From Akkermansia sp. (GTDB lineage: Bacteria > Verrucomicrobiota > Verrucomicrobiia > Verrucomicrobiales > Akkermansiaceae): a DNA stretch of 64,000 bases. Shown piece after piece: positions 61,958-64,000 of this stretch; within the stretch, counting starts at the first letter, position 1, and each line of letters opens with the position of its first letter. A program made the position numbers and the translations under genes. The notes below the pieces were generated by a model that did no database searches, was not told the DNA's origin, and saw only the letters and a program-made list of their open reading frames with translations. The stretch is taken from the NCBI GenBank assembly GCA_017435505.1, contig JAFSEZ010000033.1, positions 1 to 64,000 on the forward strand, in the 5' to 3' direction.

Positions 61958-63961
61958 TCAATCTTCCTGCAAAAGCGCGCGCATGCTGGCAAAGAAGTTC
62001 ACATTTTCTTCCTCGCTGGCGGGGGTATTCATGAGCTCATCGTAATCCACAAACTCATAGAAACGGTTGGGGATTTCCATGATGAAAGATGAGGGAGCGC
62101 AGCGCTCCTCCTTGCCGTATTTGGAGCGTTTGGCGCAATAAGTCATGGTCAGGCGTTCGCGAGCGCGGGTGATGCCCACGTAGAACAGGCGGCGTTCTTC
62201 ATCCAAGCTTCCCTCATCCACCGAGCGGGTGTGGGGGAGCAAGCCATTCTCCACCCCCACAATGTACACATGGGGGAACTCCAAGCCCTTGGCAGCGTGC
62301 ATAGTGATGAGACACACCCCGCTTTTGGACTCAATGTCATCTTCCTTGCGGTCTTCATCCAGCCCGATACCGGCCAAAAAATCCGTGAGCTTGTTTCCGG
62401 GCAACCAAAATTGCCGCAGGGCGGATTTGATATCATCTATGGCCGATTGGCGGCGGTCTTTTTCCTCATCCGTCTTGCAGTTGCGGGCAATGTACTCCTC
62501 ATAGCCCGTTTCATTGAGGAAATCCTGCAAGATGTCCACAAAGGGTCGCTCGCTCTGCGCAAACTCCGTGCCGTAGCGAGTCACCAAATCCGTGAATTCA
62601 TTGATGCAATTTTGCGAGCGAGTGGAACACTCGGCCAGGAAAGAAATATCGCGCAACGTGGCCCAGAGACTCTTCTTGTTGTCCCGGCTCCAGTCAATGG
62701 CGAACGAGGCCGTCACATCGCTGATACCGCGGGGCGGCGTGTTGAGCACACGCAGCACATGCAAATCCGCATCGGGATTATCCATCATCTGCAGATAGCT
62801 AATCAAATCCTTCACCTCACGGCGGTCAAAGAAACTCTTGGTGCCCACCATGCGGTAGGGGATATGGTGCTCTCGCATAGCCATTTCCAGGGCTCGGCTC
62901 TGCGCGTTGGCGCGGAAAAGCACGGCAAAGTCCTCCCACGCCAGTTTTTCGCTGATGCGTAGGCGCTCAATCTCCTCCGCGATGAAGCCGGCCTCATCAT
63001 CCGCACCGGGCATGGCCATGAGGCGAACGGGGTATTTGCCTTCCTTATTGGTGCGCAGCGTCTTCTCACGGCGGCCCACATTGTTGCGGATGACCACATT
63101 GGCGCAATCCAACACCTGCTTGGTACAGCGGTAGTTTTCCTCCAGCTTGATGACGGTGGGGTTCGGGAAAAAGCTCTCGAAATCCAAGATGTTGGAAATC
63201 TGCGCGCCGCGCCAGCCGTAGATGGATTGGTCGTCATCCCCCACCACGCACACATTGTGCTCCGGTCCCACAAGCTGGTTCAGCAGGCTCATTTGCAGCG
63301 AGTTCGTGTCCTGGAACTCATCCACCGTAATGTAGGAGAAACGGCGGTTCCACTTATCGTGCACATCCGGGTAACAACGCAGCAAGCGCTCCGTCAGAAT
63401 CAGCAAATCATCAAAATCCACCGCATTCTGTGCCTTGAGCTGGCGCTGGTACGCCCCGGCCACGGCTGAGATAAGCGTATCTTCAATTTCCTTGTAGCTC
63501 AGCCCCTTGTTACGCACGCGCGACAACTCATTGATGACCTGTGCAGGCTCCAACTTCTCACGCCGCGCGCCGTACTCCATGATGAGCCGCTTCAGCATGC
63601 CCAGCTGATCCGAACCGGTATAGATGGAGAAGTTCTCCTTGTAGCCCAAGCGGCCTATATCCTGCCGCAGAATGCGCACGCAGAGAGAATGGAAGGTGCA
63701 CACCGTCATCTGGCGGGCAGCCTTGCGATCCACCAGTCCGGCCACACGCTCGGCCATTTCATTGGCAGCTTTGTTGGTAAAAGTCAGAGCCAGGATGCCG
63801 CGGGGGTTAATCCCCTTCTCTATCATATTGGCAATGCGGCAAGTCACCGTGCGGGTTTTGCCCGTACCGGCACCGGCGAGGATGAGCACCGGCCCGCACA
63901 AGGTCTGCACGGCCTGACGCTGGGCTGCATTCAAGCTGTTGATGTCGAACTTCTCTGCCAT
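61958..63961 (-). CDS. UvrD/PcrA/Rep-type DNA helicase
   Basis: 3'-5' superfamily 1 helicase for repair and replication restart. 667 aa. Motifs: LNAAQRQAV (Q-motif), AGAGTGKTRTV, TFTNKAANEM, VDEFQDTN, VVGDDDQSIYGWRGA, EENYRCT, NTPPRGI and VCLITMHAAKGLEFPHV, then GITRARERL. It stops soon after motif VI: the usual C-terminal extension of about 60-80 residues in PcrA/UvrD is cut down to NFFASMRALLQED, so it is nearer Rep in length. It begins 6 bp after the gene entering from the right. Confidence 0.93.
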   Translation of the reverse strand: MAEKFDINSLNAAQRQAVQTLCGPVLILAGAGTGKTRTVTCRIANMIEKGINPRGILALTFTNKAANEMAERVAGLVDRKAARQMTVCTFHSLCVRILRQDIGRLGYKENFSIYTGSDQLGMLKRLIMEYGARREKLEPAQVINELSRVRNKGLSYKEIEDTLISAVAGAYQRQLKAQNAVDFDDLLILTERLLRCYPDVHDKWNRRFSYITVDEFQDTNSLQMSLLNQLVGPEHNVCVVGDDDQSIYGWRGAQISNILDFESFFPNPTVIKLEENYRCTKQVLDCANVVIRNNVGRREKTLRTNKEGKYPVRLMAMPGADDEAGFIAEEIERLRISEKLAWEDFAVLFRANAQSRALEMAMREHHIPYRMVGTKSFFDRREVKDLISYLQMMDNPDADLHVLRVLNTPPRGISDVTASFAIDWSRDNKKSLWATLRDISFLAECSTRSQNCINEFTDLVTRYGTEFAQSERPFVDILQDFLNETGYEEYIARNCKTDEEKDRRQSAIDDIKSALRQFWLPGNKLTDFLAGIGLDEDRKEDDIESKSGVCLITMHAAKGLEFPHVYIVGVENGLLPHTRSVDEGSLDEERRLFYVGITRARERLTMTYCAKRSKYGKEERCAPSSFIMEIPNRFYEFVDYDELMNTPASEEENVNFFASMRALLQED

Positions 63962-63967
63962 GCCGCC

Positions 63968-64000
63968 TCAGACGTTCTGCTTTTCGTAGAGCACCAGCTC
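63968..64000 (-). CDS. 3' end of a gene entering from the right edge
   Basis: The last 10 codons before a TGA read ELVLYEKQNV, 6 bp upstream of the helicase ATG. The short gap suggests an operon. Too little is left to name it. Confidence 0.4.
   Translation of the reverse strand, partial: ELVLYEKQNV

Noticed and set aside
1..64000. CRISPR arrays, insertion sequences, prophage or secretion-system clusters
   Set aside because: No short regularly spaced repeats, no transposase or phage structural genes were seen; the only tandem repeat has a 182-bp period.

Overview
The window looks like a chromosomal segment of a Gram-negative member of the Verrucomicrobiota, most like Akkermansia or a relative in the Akkermansiaceae. 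This is inferred from gene content, not from a database search. The Gram-negative signs are lpxD, an OmpH/Skp chaperone, an LptF/G permease, a Kdo transferase and a BamE-like lipoprotein. A GH110 alpha-1,3-galactosidase fits life on gut mucin. A secreted Verrucomicrobia-type domain (around 49.8 kb) and several signal-peptide proteins of no familiar family also fit. Nearly all of it is dense housekeeping DNA with short gaps. No CRISPR array, insertion sequence or prophage was seen.

Layout. 1-256: tandem, strongly hairpinned repeat that continues off the left edge. 0.3-7.3 kb: dsbD, Tat-exported metallo-hydrolase, murA, di-haem cytochrome c, MFS transporter. 7.4-11.6 kb: four exported proteins ending in GH110. 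11.7-15.1 kb: DUF1015 protein, serA and the RNase P RNA gene. 15.1-21.2 kb: BASS-type transporter, PgpH-like HD protein, then ompH-lpxD-lptF. 21.2-26.9 kb: degenerate recombinase-like gene, pseudopilin, ispH, an Aas-like ligase and an anti-sigma-like membrane protein. 27.0-30.6 kb: deacetylase, cobA-hemD fusion and a short hemA. 30.8-36.4 kb: pckG, comM, L,D-transpeptidase, hflX. 36.5-41.7 kb: small envelope proteins, galM, rsmD, kdtA. 41.7-46.8 kb: operon of an ABCG-type transporter, two unknown exported/membrane proteins and gluQ. 46.8-51.0 kb: aroD against a nadA/MidA-like operon. 51.0-52.3 kb: AT-rich, G-tract-bearing acyltransferase beside tRNA-Arg(UCU). 52.4-56.2 kb: fur-like regulator plus sufCBD. 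56.2-64.0 kb: secreted repeat protein, DEAD-box helicase, S9 peptidase with a coupled mini-protein, a small zinc-ribbon-like protein and a UvrD/PcrA helicase.

Promoters are unusually readable: TTGCAN (sometimes TTGACA), usually 17 bp, then TANNNT, often preceded by TG. In nine cases the -10 box ends only 6-9 bp before the start codon, which predicts leaderless mRNAs. Few starts have a good Shine-Dalgarno. These promoters were used to correct many starts.

Main points for a second look: (1) five copies of a repeat with an S-A-D-A-A head and an F/Y-G-S-x-x-L tail in three exported proteins at two loci; (2) widespread leaderless promoters; (3) a probable phase-variable acyltransferase with a G9 tract; (4) the hairpin-array repeat at the left edge; (5) an Aas-like protein whose acyltransferase half has lost its catalytic motifs; (6) a Fur-family protein coupled to suf; (7) a 54-residue His/Cys-tailed membrane peptide overlapping a peptidase gene.
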